Source of the DNA: Candidatus Parcubacteria bacterium
Lineage (GTDB): Bacteria; Patescibacteriota; Minisyncoccia; Phycocordibacterales; UBA12088
Length of the DNA stretch: 11,784 nucleotides
Reading direction: 5' to 3'
Assembly: GCA_003694545.1 (NCBI GenBank)
Contig: RFKD01000026.1
Location: 1-11,784 of the forward strand
The position numbers were made by a program, and so were the translations under genes. The first letter of the stretch is position 1. Every line of letters starts with the position of its first letter. The notes under the pieces were generated by a model, which ran no database searches, had not been told where the DNA came from, and saw only the letters and a list, made by a program, of their open reading frames with translations. Below, piece by piece: positions 1 through 6,749 of the stretch.

Positions 1-282
1 TCCAAAGCCTCTGCGCGCCGCCCCAAAGCCGAAGCCGCGCAAACGCCAACCAATGTTCCAAGAGCAAACCTGACGGTCGCGCGCGACGAGTCTCGGAGTC
101 GGCGTGACGCAATCCTCACTATTATAGGACATAAAGGACGAGTGAGTATAAGAGACATAACCGACGAAATCAGCGGCGTGAGTTCCAAAACTATCCAACG
201 CGAACTTAACGCGCTTATTCGTGATGGGCTCGTTGTGCGCGAAGGAGAACGCCGCTGGAGCACCTATCGCCTTGCGGGGTAA
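1..282 (+). CDS. Winged-helix (DeoR-type HTH) DNA-binding protein, C-terminal part
   Basis: Reading frame 1 is open from the first base to a TAA at 280-282 and gives the last 93 residues of a protein whose start lies outside the window. Visible residues 1-33 are a Lys/Arg/Ala/Pro-rich linker. Residues 34-92 look like a compact winged helix: a first helix (RRDAILTIIGHKG), a short helix (VSIRDITDEI), a recognition helix (SSKTIQRELNALIRDG) and a wing (LVVREGERRWSTYRL). The SxKTIQRELNxLxxxGL and GERRWSxY pattern is one I associate with small CPR regulators that have an N-terminal helical bundle; this is from memory. The target is unknown. It is too short for the ORF list and has no promoter in view. 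The HTH call is fairly safe; family and function are not established. Confidence 0.75.
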   Translation, partial: SKASARRPKAEAAQTPTNVPRANLTVARDESRSRRDAILTIIGHKGRVSIRDITDEISGVSSKTIQRELNALIRDGLVVREGERRWSTYRLAG

Positions 283-445
283 GGGCAAAAAAGTCTGCTC
301 CTCCTTGTCGGCATAGTTTTTACGGCGGCGCCCTTCGGCGGCTCCGGCTTATGGACATCATCGGGGCGTTTTTGCTGTTGGGTGTAGCCGGCCGCGCATT
401 TTTGATGAACGGTGGGGGTGGGTAACGGAGCCGCCCTTTCATGAC

Positions 446-469
446 GCCGCAGATCACCCGATCGGCGGC
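446..469. repeat. Short inverted repeat (10-position hairpin, one mismatch)
   Basis: The arms GCCGCAGATC (446-455) and GATCGGCGGC (460-469) pair at nine of ten positions, with one A-G mismatch and a four-base ACCC loop. No T-tract follows, so it is not a clear terminator. It lies in the gene-poor region and may belong to a transcribed structured RNA. Confidence 0.4.
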
Positions 470-578
470 ATTCCCACTTCGCTCAATTTTGGTGAAAGGG
501 TGTGTTGCGGAACTTGCGTCTCTTGGGCTTTTCTTATATGCTTTCCGTTTAGGCACCGCCGTGCGTGTCCTGCCGAAG

Positions 579-587
579 TTATCCACA
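579..587 (+). other. DnaA-box-like 9-mer TTATCCACA
   Basis: An exact match to the classical DnaA box TTATCCACA lies in non-coding DNA. A second exact copy occurs at 8606-8614. A single box does not make an origin: there is no dnaA or dnaN gene, no cluster of boxes and no AT-rich unwinding region nearby. It may be a chromosomal DnaA site or chance. Confidence 0.3.
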
Positions 588-619
588 TTTGCGCCCTCCT
601 CAACCATTGCGAGGTGCGG

Positions 620-625
620 TATACT
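620..625 (+). promoter_or_regulatory. Possible -10 box (TATACT) in the gene-poor region
   Basis: TATACT preceded by GG matches the same GGTATACT context as the better-supported promoter at 8646-8651. No good -35 is seen at 17 bases. If active, transcription would start near 632 and run into a region with an ideal AGGAGG (690-695) six bases before a GTG at 702. Weak evidence on its own. Confidence 0.3.
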
Positions 626-701
626 TGTCGGCAGGCGCGCTGAGTCAAAAAAATGACAGCGTGTCGTGTTCTTTGAAAAAAGAAAAACGAGGAGGGAGTT
701 T

Positions 702-842
702 GTGTCGTGCTGTTGCGGCGCGAGAAGGGTAGTGTTCTGCTGCTTCCGCGGCGCGCGGCGGCATCCGCAAACTCTAAAAACGCGCTTTTGCGGTTGTTGT
801 GCAAACGCAAGGGCGCAAACAACAGTAATCGGAGTTTGGTAG
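702..842 (+). CDS. Possible 46-residue Cys-rich small protein (GTG start)
   Basis: This short frame runs from GTG 702-704 to TAG 840-842. It is the only start in the window with a textbook Shine-Dalgarno: AGGAGG at 690-695, six bases upstream. A TATACT box at 620-625 could provide a promoter. The peptide has eight cysteines in 46 residues, in clusters CCC (positions 3-5), CC (13-14), C (36) and CC (38-39), with many arginines. Cys clusters could bind metal or form disulfides. Against it, the residues are also what GC-rich non-coding DNA often yields, and real genes nearby use no Shine-Dalgarno. Function unknown; it may well not be a gene. Confidence 0.2.
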   Translation: MSCCCGARRVVFCCFRGARRHPQTLKTRFCGCCANARAQTTVIGVW

Positions 843-971
843 CGAGAACGGAAGCGCTGTCCCGCTCGCTCTTGTTGCGCGCTCCAGGGATGATGCGTGC
901 TCAAAACGCGTCGCCTTTTGCGCGCAAGAAGAGTCCTGCAGCAAGACGGTCATACCAAACGCTTGGATTCG

Positions 972-1036
972 TTACCAACCCTTTCCTCACCACAGCGCGG
1001 GTCGAGGAAACGCGCTTGAGGGAAGGGGGTTGGTAA
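972..1036. repeat. Long compound inverted repeat (possible structured RNA)
   Basis: The outer arms begin TTACCAACCC (972-981) and end GGGTTGGTAA (1027-1036), a perfect 10-bp pairing. It extends inward through TTTCC against GGAAG with one wobble or bulge. Inside is a second perfect 6-bp stem, AGCGCG (994-999) with CGCGCT (1011-1016), closing an 11-base loop. Two nested stems in 65 bases are hard to explain by chance in non-coding DNA. No T-tract follows on either side, so it is not an ordinary intrinsic terminator. It could be a small RNA element, a protein-binding palindrome or a REP-like element; only one copy is seen here. Confidence 0.5.
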
Positions 1037-1051
1037 ATAGTTTGGCTTCGG

Positions 1052-1189
1052 GTGTTGCGTTTCCTTAATTTTGATAAGGAGCGCGATCCCGGCCAGATTA
1101 TTAGCGGCTCAGTTGCGCGGTTGGTCGATGACAACAAACGCGCGCTGAACCAAATCTTTGCGGTTATCGCGCATACGCGTTTTTATTAG
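1052..1189 (+). CDS. Possible 45-residue small protein
   Basis: This frame runs from GTG 1052 (TTG 1055 is an alternative) to TAG 1187-1189. Its composition is more protein-like than the rest of the region: after a hydrophobic start it contains DKERDPGQII and then an amphipathic stretch, LVDDNKRALNQIFAVIAHTR. The frame is closed upstream by a TAA at 1034-1036, at the edge of the inverted repeat. There is no Shine-Dalgarno and no family that I recognise. It may be a real micro-protein, the remnant of a longer gene, or chance. Confidence 0.22.
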   Translation: MLRFLNFDKERDPGQIISGSVARLVDDNKRALNQIFAVIAHTRFY

Positions 1190-1203
1190 CCATGACATTA
1201 GAA

Positions 1204-1217
1204 GGTAATGTGCGCGT
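1204..1217 (+). promoter_or_regulatory. Putative leaderless promoter (-10 box) of the S-layer-like gene
   Basis: The six bases GGTAAT (1204-1209) match four of six positions of TATAAT and are followed by GTGCGCGT and then ATG at 1218. The same GTGCGCGT-ATG arrangement follows the TACACT box of the gene at 5042. With a start site about seven bases after the -10 box, the mRNA would begin at or one or two bases before the ATG. A -35 is not clear: T-rich bases lie at the right distance (1180-1186). An AGAAGG at 1200-1205 is 12 bases from the ATG, too far for a normal Shine-Dalgarno. Confidence 0.4.
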
Positions 1218-4200
1218 ATGCCAGTAACCATTACTTCACTTATGACGCTTACAAAATCAATCTCTTCCAAGGTGGTGGCAATCGCGATTGCCTCTGCGTT
1301 GGTCGTTGGCTCGTTTTTCGCCATCGGCCTGTCGCAGGCTCGCGCCCTCACTGAGGAACAAATCCAATCCATCCTGAGCTTGTTGCGCTCCTTTGGAGCT
1401 GACCAAACCACTGTCGCCAATGTTGAGGCTTCATTGCGCGGTCAGGCTCCTTCGGGCGGAGCTGGTTCGGGAGGTGCGTCATCTGTCTGCCCCTACGGGT
1501 GGCAACGCAACCTCGGGCCGGGCGACACGGGTGACGATGTTAAAAAACTCCAGCAGTTCTTGAACGAGCGCGGCTTTACGGTGGCCTCTTCCGGGGCTGG
1601 CTCGCCGGGCAATGAGAGCACCTACTACGGCTCTCGTACTGGCGCTGCGGTTAAGCAGTTCCAGGAAGCGTACGCTTCCGAGATTCTGGCTCCGCTGGGC
1701 CTTTCGCAGGGAACGGTCTACTTCGGGAACCGCACCCGCGCGAAGGCAAACGGGCTGTGCCAACAGGCGCAAACTGGTGGCCAACAAGGTGGCAACCAGG
1801 GCCAAGGTGGTCAATCGGTTCCGGGAACGGGCTTGATGGTTGCTCCTGGCACGCAGCCGGCAAACGGTCTCTTTGTTGAGTATGCTGCGCGCGTCCCGTT
1901 TACGGTCTTCACCGTAACCGCGGGCGCTGACGGCAATGTCACCCTCAACAGCGTGGTGGTGCGCAAGGCTGGCTCTATCAACAAGGCCGCCTTTGACGGC
2001 GTCGTCTTGCTGGATCAAGCTGGTATGCAGCTTGGCACCGCCAAGACCTTCAACGCCAACAACGAGGCGAGCATCGGCACGGCGGTAACCATTCCAGCCG
2101 GCCAGACCCGCACCTTCACGGTGGCGGCAAACGCTCCGGCTTCGGCTACCGGCCTCGACAGCTACGCTGGTCAGGTTGGCGGCATCTCGGTCGTCGGTCT
2201 CAACACTTCCGCGACTGTCTCAGGTTCCTTGCCGATCACGGGCGCGATGCACACCGTGAACGCGACCTTGCAGATCGGCACGGTCACCGCCGATGTTTCT
2301 TCCTTTGATCCGGGCGCAGCCCAGACAAAGGAAATCGGCACGACCGGCTACCGCTTCTCAGGATTCCGCCTCACCGCGGGTTCTGCCGAAGATGTCCGCT
2401 TTAAGAGTGTTCGCTTCAACCAGGTCGGATCCGCGACGAAAGAAGACCTTGCGAATGTCAAGATCGTTGTGGACGGCGTGAGTTATCCTGCCGAGGTTTC
2501 TACCGACGGCAAGTACTACCACGCTTCCTTCGGCAATGGCATCATGATCACCAAAGGCAACTCGGTTGATGTCTACATCCAAGGCGACATCGTTGGCTCT
2601 AACGCCAACGGCCGCACGATTGACTTCGACATTGAAGAGAAATCCGACATTGTCGCGATGGGCGAAACCTACGGCTACGGCATCCTGCCGACCGCGGGCG
2701 CCGGCTCGCAGTTCTCCAACACCGCAACACCGTTCTTCAACGGCTATGTGGTGACGGTGCAAGGCGGGCAGGTGACGATCATCCAAAAGTCTAACGCTGT
2801 CCCCGCGCAGAACATCGCGGCGAATGTGCCCGATCAGCCGCTGGGCGGCTTTGAGACCAACCTCACGGGTGAAGGTCTCACCGTTCAGAAGCTCTACTTC
2901 GGCTTCGACCTTTCTAACGCGTTCAACGCTAGCCACCTCACCAATGTCGTCCTTGTTGACGAAAACGGCGCGGTGGTCGCTGGGCCCGCCGACGGCGTGG
3001 CAAGCGGCATCGGCACGGATGGCTATGTCCTCTTCACCGACACGGTGACCTTCCCCACAGGCAAGCACACCTACACCCTCAAGGGTAAGGTTGCAAGCTC
3101 GGTGACGGACGGCACCACCATCACCGCCACGACGACGGTGAACTCCACCTACTGGGTAAACCCCAAGGGTGAGATCACGGGTGATTCCTACACCTTGCCG
3201 GGCACGACGGTGACGATGAACACGATGACGGTTAAAGGTGCGAAACTTGCTGTTTCAGTTTCGTCCAACCCGACCTCGCAAAACATCGTCGCCGGCGCGC
3301 AGAACTTCACCTTTGCCAACATCATCTTTGATGCCACTGGCTCTGGTGAAGATGTGCGCTTGAGCTCGCTGAAGATGACGCTGACGGAAACAAGCGTCAC
3401 GGCTGATGATAAGCTTGTTGGCTGTCAGTTGTGGGACGGTTCAACCCCGCTCAACTACGGCTCCAACACGGTCAACAGCCCGGCCGCGGGAACGGTTACC
3501 TTCACCTTCAACAATCAGTTCACCGTGCCAAAGGGTACCTCCAAGACGGTTGCCCTCAAGTGCACCGTGCCGACAGCGGCTGACACTAGTGACACCTATC
3601 GCTGGGACTTCACCGGCTTGACCGACATCGGCGCTGTGACGGGAGTCATCTCGGGCGTTGCTGTCACTGAGACGGTTAGCCCCTCCGCTGGTGCAACCAT
3701 GACGGTTGCGAACGGCTCCTTCACCGTTGCCAAAGCCGACGACAGCCCGTCGTATAAGGTTGTTGCCGGCGGGGCAACAGGGGTGACGATCGCGAAGTAC
3801 AAGGTCCGCGCGACCAACGAGGATATGGACCTTCGCAAAATCGCCCTGCAGATGAGCACCTATGGCTCTGGAACAACCACGGAAGCTGTGTTCCAGAACA
3901 ACCGGGTGTTTATCTACCAAGGATCCACCAAGGTTGGCGAAGCGCTCTTCACGGGAACAACTACCGTATCAACGCTTGACAGGCCTGTGCGCCTCCCGAA
4001 GGATCAGGATGTGATCCTGTCGGTGGTCGCGGACTTCGCGCCCATCGGGCCTTCACAGCCCGGCATCCAGGGTGCGTTGGTGCAGGTTGACTACGACGGC
4101 AACAACGCGTCGAGCACGGAAGCTACAGGCGGCGCCTCTGGCGCGACGGTAAGCTCCAGCTCCACCTCGGACACTGCCGTTGACGGCGTGCGGGTCTTCC

Positions 4201-4835
4201 GCTCGTTCCCGACGGTCGCGAAGCTCTCCGTGCCTTCCACTTCTATTGTTGCGGGCGCGATGGACTTGTACCGCTTCTCTGTCTCGGCTGATGCCGCGGG
4301 CAATGTGAAGCTCTACAAGCTCACAGTGAACCTTGCGACTTCAACAGGCAGTGCTTCATTGGGCACCACAACGGTGACGAACCTGAAGGTGTATGCTTAC
4401 ACCGACAGCGGCTTCACCACGCCTGTCTCCGGCTTCACCAACGGCCAGGTGGTCAGCACTATCACCGGCCTGGTGAACAACGGCGACAACGACGCGGTGC
4501 TCTCGAGCGTCCTTACCATCCCGGCTGGTTCCACCTACTACTTCCGCGTGGTGGGTGATGTAACCACGACGGCGGGCTCTAGCGGCTACACGGGTAGCAT
4601 CACAACGAAGCTCTCGGGTGACGCTGCCTACCCAACTGTCGGGACCAACATGACGACTGCAACCTCTAAGAACATGGCGCAAGCCACGGAGGTGGATGGA
4701 GACACGAATGATGACTTCATTTGGTCGCCGGATAAGGACGGCAACACCGTTGCCGCGACAGACGACTGGACCAACGGCTATGGTGTCCCTGGTCTGCCGT
4801 CTGACGGCACGGATGTGACCACCTTGAGCAAGTAA
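1218..4835 (+). CDS. Large secreted S-layer-like protein with peptidoglycan-binding domain
   Basis: This 1205-residue protein is probably exported and may coat the cell. Residues 1-43 look like a signal peptide: basic n-region with K13 and K18, hydrophobic core 19-37, and ARA then LTEEQ at the cleavage site. A short helix (44-75) and a Gly/Ser linker lead to a PG_binding_1-like domain (about 98-181; note DTGDDVKKLQQFLNERGF and TGAAVKQFQ), flanked by Cys91 and Cys181. A Gln/Gly linker (185-200) precedes at least five beta-sandwich modules to about 1150, recurring as VAGA-x-x-FxF followed by EDVRLxxL-type strands (see 374-400, 689-720, 849-877, 1010-1037). Cys736 and Cys782 lie in one module. 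The C-terminus (DDFIWSPDKDG, then DWTNGYGVPGLPS) resembles a tail I recall from CPR surface proteins. Its codons favour C-ending Phe, Asn and Thr, suggesting high expression. ATG 1218 fits the promoter; ATG 1242 is an alternative start. Confidence 0.85.
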   Translation: MPVTITSLMTLTKSISSKVVAIAIASALVVGSFFAIGLSQARALTEEQIQSILSLLRSFGADQTTVANVEASLRGQAPSGGAGSGGASSVCPYGWQRNLGPGDTGDDVKKLQQFLNERGFTVASSGAGSPGNESTYYGSRTGAAVKQFQEAYASEILAPLGLSQGTVYFGNRTRAKANGLCQQAQTGGQQGGNQGQGGQSVPGTGLMVAPGTQPANGLFVEYAARVPFTVFTVTAGADGNVTLNSVVVRKAGSINKAAFDGVVLLDQAGMQLGTAKTFNANNEASIGTAVTIPAGQTRTFTVAANAPASATGLDSYAGQVGGISVVGLNTSATVSGSLPITGAMHTVNATLQIGTVTADVSSFDPGAAQTKEIGTTGYRFSGFRLTAGSAEDVRFKSVRFNQVGSATKEDLANVKIVVDGVSYPAEVSTDGKYYHASFGNGIMITKGNSVDVYIQGDIVGSNANGRTIDFDIEEKSDIVAMGETYGYGILPTAGAGSQFSNTATPFFNGYVVTVQGGQVTIIQKSNAVPAQNIAANVPDQPLGGFETNLTGEGLTVQKLYFGFDLSNAFNASHLTNVVLVDENGAVVAGPADGVASGIGTDGYVLFTDTVTFPTGKHTYTLKGKVASSVTDGTTITATTTVNSTYWVNPKGEITGDSYTLPGTTVTMNTMTVKGAKLAVSVSSNPTSQNIVAGAQNFTFANIIFDATGSGEDVRLSSLKMTLTETSVTADDKLVGCQLWDGSTPLNYGSNTVNSPAAGTVTFTFNNQFTVPKGTSKTVALKCTVPTAADTSDTYRWDFTGLTDIGAVTGVISGVAVTETVSPSAGATMTVANGSFTVAKADDSPSYKVVAGGATGVTIAKYKVRATNEDMDLRKIALQMSTYGSGTTTEAVFQNNRVFIYQGSTKVGEALFTGTTTVSTLDRPVRLPKDQDVILSVVADFAPIGPSQPGIQGALVQVDYDGNNASSTEATGGASGATVSSSSTSDTAVDGVRVFRSFPTVAKLSVPSTSIVAGAMDLYRFSVSADAAGNVKLYKLTVNLATSTGSASLGTTTVTNLKVYAYTDSGFTTPVSGFTNGQVVSTITGLVNNGDNDAVLSSVLTIPAGSTYYFRVVGDVTTTAGSSGYTGSITTKLSGDAAYPTVGTNMTTATSKNMAQATEVDGDTNDDFIWSPDKDGNTVAATDDWTNGYGVPGLPSDGTDVTTLSK

Positions 4836-4853
4836 TCCTTCTCAAGAGGTCAC

Positions 4854-4907
4854 GGCGGCTTGCCGCCAACGCGACTTGCCCCCACCTTTGGTGGGGGCAA
4901 GCGCGTT
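4854..4907 (+). terminator. Hairpin terminator after the S-layer-like gene
   Basis: A small GGCGGC-TT-GCCGCC hairpin (4854-4867) is followed at once by a long one. The long hairpin (4868-4907) pairs 18 bases of each arm, with a single bulged A at 4874 and a three-base TTT loop; its core is CTTGCCCCCACC and GGTGGGGGCAAG. It starts 32 bases after the stop codon. The downstream T content is low (GTTGTT), so termination may depend on stem strength or the element may protect the mRNA 3' end. A symmetric 7-bp hairpin (4947-4963) follows in the same gap. Confidence 0.6.
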
Positions 4908-5004
4908 GTTGGGAAGCAAGGAGAACCAAGAACCCCACGAGCGCGGCACGCTTGCGAAGCGTGAACACGCAAAAACGCACCGCGCGAAGGCGTGAAGTCG
5001 CGAG

Positions 5005-5033
5005 GTGAAAAACGCACCTTCCTGTGCTACACT
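5005..5033 (+). promoter_or_regulatory. Promoter of the TPR/DUF1360 operon, near-leaderless
   Basis: The sequence shows GTGAAA (5005-5010, four of six matches to TTGACA), a 17-base spacer, and TACACT (5028-5033) preceded by TG at 5025-5026, an extended -10. The ATG lies at 5042, only eight bases after the -10 box, so the mRNA would start within about two bases of the start codon. The -35 overlaps the second copy of an 11-bp direct repeat AAAAACGCACC (4971-4981 and 5008-5018) and a small AGGTG/CACCT inverted repeat (5003-5007, 5015-5019). These could be an operator. Confidence 0.6.
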
Positions 5034-5041
5034 GTGCGCGT

Positions 5042-5944
5042 ATGCGATCGTTTGTGTCTTGGTTGAGCGCCCAACCGCGCTCGCACCACCTCTTTGCTCT
5101 TGCCGCGGCGCTGGTTGCCGCAGGTGGCGTGGCGCTGTGGTGGAAGGCTCCCGCGCTTGCGCCGCAAACAATAAGCGAGGTTGCTTCTTCCGAGGCTTCC
5201 GCCCATGATAATGATGCGAATACGCCGCACGACGGCGTGCAGACCACGGGGGCGGTCGCGGGCTCCGTCTCTGCCGGCAACGCACAAGAGGGCGCGGGCG
5301 AAATTGCCGCAGGCGGAACCGAAAGTGCCAACCATCCTCCCGTGCGCCGCCCGATTGGCGCGGAGGCGTCGCCGCAGTTGCGCTCCCAGCTCGAGGCGGC
5401 AATGGCGGCGGCGGAGGCGCAACCGCGCAATCCGGAAGCGTGGCTGAACCTTGGCTCGGCGCGTAAAGCCGCGGGCGATTTGGAAGGCGCCAAAGAAGCA
5501 TGGCGCTACGCCAATGAACTCAGGCCCTCGTATGTACTGCCGCTGGTGAACCTTGGCTCCGTGCTCGCGCTTGAGGAAGGGAAGCCCGAGGAAGCGCTGT
5601 ACTACTTTACCCTCGCGCGAGAGCGCAATCCGTCGTATCTGTTTACCTACCAACAGTTTGCCGACATTTTCTCCGGAATGCGCGGCGAGCACGGACGAGC
5701 CGAAGCGTTCCTGCGCGAAGGCATCGCACGCAACGAAAAGAGCGCGGCGTTATGGTTGTGGCTCGGGGAAGTTCTTGAGCGCGCGCAAGGGCGCGGGGGT
5801 GACGCGCTGTATGCCTTTATGCAAGCACGCGCGCTCGCGCGCGATGACAAACGGGGCGCGCAAGAAGGCACGGAGCCCTATCAAGTGGCTGTAGCAATTG
5901 AAGCCGCCGCGAACGCGGGGGTGAAGCGCTTGGGAGGTGAGTAA
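5042..5944 (+). CDS. Membrane-anchored tetratricopeptide-repeat (TPR) protein
   Basis: This 300-residue protein has one N-terminal membrane segment (about residues 17-36, followed by WW), a low-complexity linker (40-110) rich in Ala, Gly, Ser and Glu, and about four TPR-like helix pairs at 131-163, 164-198, 199-232 and 235-268. The first, AWLNLGSARKAAGDLEGAKEAW, has the TPR W4-L7-G8-A20 pattern; LVNLGSVLALEEGKPEEALYYF is the second. TPRs act as protein-interaction scaffolds; with the anchor, these should face the cell exterior if the N-terminus is inside. The partner is unknown. ATG 5042 was preferred to the in-frame GTG at 5024 because that GTG lies inside the promoter and the true start directly precedes the membrane anchor. 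It heads a probable operon, with the next gene 11 bases downstream. Confidence 0.75.
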   Translation: MRSFVSWLSAQPRSHHLFALAAALVAAGGVALWWKAPALAPQTISEVASSEASAHDNDANTPHDGVQTTGAVAGSVSAGNAQEGAGEIAAGGTESANHPPVRRPIGAEASPQLRSQLEAAMAAAEAQPRNPEAWLNLGSARKAAGDLEGAKEAWRYANELRPSYVLPLVNLGSVLALEEGKPEEALYYFTLARERNPSYLFTYQQFADIFSGMRGEHGRAEAFLREGIARNEKSAALWLWLGEVLERAQGRGGDALYAFMQARALARDDKRGAQEGTEPYQVAVAIEAAANAGVKRLGGE

Positions 5945-5955
5945 CCGCGGGGAGT

Positions 5956-6177
5956 ATGCGCTATGTCTTCACGAAATCCTTTTGGCGGTTTGTGGGCGGG
6001 TTCGCGCTTTTGGTGAGCGCAGGGTTGGTTGTCACCCTTCTTGCGGCGCCGGTCGCACAGCAGGAATTGCAAGACCGCCAACAGCACAGCGCGCCCGCGG
6101 TACGCGAGGATGCGTACGGCGCTTCAGCGAGCGTTGGGATCGTTCTTGACGATCCTTCTGAAGGTGCGAGCCGCTAG
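5956..6177 (+). CDS. Small single-span membrane protein, unknown function
   Basis: This gene encodes 73 residues. The first 31 (MRYVFTKSFW, then FALLVSAGLVVTLLA) form a basic start plus one hydrophobic segment at about 13-31. A soluble polar tail of about 40 residues follows, rich in Gln, Ala and Asp. It could be a single-pass anchor or an uncleaved signal; LAAPVA leaves room for cleavage. It starts 11 bases after the TPR gene and ends 28 bases before the DUF1360-like gene, so the three are probably co-transcribed. A GGGGAG lies immediately before the ATG, too close for a good Shine-Dalgarno. I recognise no family. It is supported mainly by context and membrane-protein character. Confidence 0.5.
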   Translation: MRYVFTKSFWRFVGGFALLVSAGLVVTLLAAPVAQQELQDRQQHSAPAVREDAYGASASVGIVLDDPSEGASR

Positions 6178-6205
6178 CTTGGCGGCTTTGGCGTCTCAGA
6201 TAAGT

Positions 6206-6703
6206 ATGGATGCGGGAACGAAACACGCGGATCATTACCCCTCGGCGGGCGCGAACTTCCTTTTTTCTATGTTGTTTCTTACGCTCGTGGCGGGGAGTTG
6301 GGGCGCCCTGGAGGCGTTTGGCCGTTTGCCGCAAAGTTTGGACGATCTCGCGCCGTGGGAGATGGCGATACTCGCGCTTGCCGTGTTTCGCTTCACGCGC
6401 GTCATAACAAAAGAGGAAGTGGGGGAATGGATTCGCGCCCTTTTTCCTCCTGAAAAAGGCGGCGCGCTCGGGCGTACTGCCGCGTCGCTCGTGCGCTGTC
6501 CGTGGTGTTTCGGGGTGTGGGTCGCGTGGCTTTTTACCACCGCCTACCTGCTCATACCCTATGTTGCGGTTTTTCCTTTGCTGGTTATTGCTGTCGCGGG
6601 AGCGGCAGTAGCGGTGCACACGGCTGTTGGGGCGTTGCGCGCCATGATCCCGCCTTCGCAGGTGCAAGAAGAACGCGGATCCGTCCCAAATGCGTGCCGT
6701 TAG
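6206..6703 (+). CDS. DUF1360-like integral membrane protein
   Basis: This 165-residue protein has a first membrane segment at about 17-36, a second hydrophobic stretch (about 49-65) running into FRFTRVITKE, and a loop (70-96). Next come RCPWCFGVWVAW (97-108), entering a membrane segment to about 120, and another at about 121-142. The arrangement of a helix ending in RxTRxIT, a loop and CPWCxGVW is the signature I know for DUF1360 (PF07098), whose biochemical role is unknown. The CPWC pair resembles a thioredoxin motif but lies at a membrane entry. ATG 6206 was chosen because upstream in-frame codons to 6029 overlap the preceding gene and read as Arg/Ser-rich nonsense. It is the last gene of the operon that starts at 5042; the rplJ promoter begins 17 bases after its stop. 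Confidence 0.7.
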   Translation: MDAGTKHADHYPSAGANFLFSMLFLTLVAGSWGALEAFGRLPQSLDDLAPWEMAILALAVFRFTRVITKEEVGEWIRALFPPEKGGALGRTAASLVRCPWCFGVWVAWLFTTAYLLIPYVAVFPLLVIAVAGAAVAVHTAVGALRAMIPPSQVQEERGSVPNACR

Positions 6704-6720
6704 GGGGATGAGGGGGGTTG

Positions 6721-6749
6721 TTGCGCTTCGCGCGTATCCTTGTTAGGAT
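6721..6749 (+). promoter_or_regulatory. Promoter of rplJ-rplL
   Basis: TTGCGC (6721-6726), a 17-base spacer and an extended -10, TG-T-TAGGAT (TG 6741-6742, hexamer 6744-6749), give a good sigma-70-type layout. Transcription should start near 6756, just before the L10-leader-like RNA. The promoter is embedded in a 40-bp inverted repeat, so the start site falls in its right arm. Confidence 0.55.

Larger units (their letters stand above)
283..1217. other. 935-base region without a secure gene
   Basis: No reading frame here has convincing protein character on either strand: the longer open frames are Arg/Ser/Pro-rich and carry no recognisable domain. What can be seen is structure. A 10-bp inverted repeat has arms at 337-346 and 426-435. 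A hairpin lies at 446-469. A TATACT box is at 620-625 and an exact TTATCCACA 9-mer at 579-587. GTCA/TGAC arms flank an A-run at about 643-656. A long compound inverted repeat covers 972-1036. Two very small ORFs (702-842 and 1052-1189) are listed separately with low confidence. I found no tRNA, tmRNA, RNase P or SRP RNA hallmark. The stretch could hold a structured non-coding RNA, decayed genes, or simply long untranslated regions. Confidence 0.6.

Noticed and set aside
351..425. 24-codon frame with a hydrophobic peptide (MDIIGAFLLLGVAG)
   Set aside because: Very short, with no start signal, and inside a 10-bp inverted repeat; a chance membrane-like peptide is more likely.
441..656. Plus-strand 71-codon frame
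   Set aside because: It begins inside a hairpin, has no start signals and no recognisable family; I could not support it as a gene.
320..904. Minus-strand frame of 194 codons in the gene-poor region
   Set aside because: Arg/Pro/Ser-rich with no domain, no promoter and no ribosome site; typical of open frames in GC-rich non-coding DNA.
6029..6205. In-frame upstream extension of the DUF1360-like protein
   Set aside because: It overlaps the preceding gene, is Arg/Ser-rich, and the family-like sequence starts only after ATG 6206.
6497..6511. CPWC motif as a thioredoxin-type redox site
   Set aside because: There is no thioredoxin fold around it; the motif sits at the entry of a membrane helix in the DUF1360-like context.
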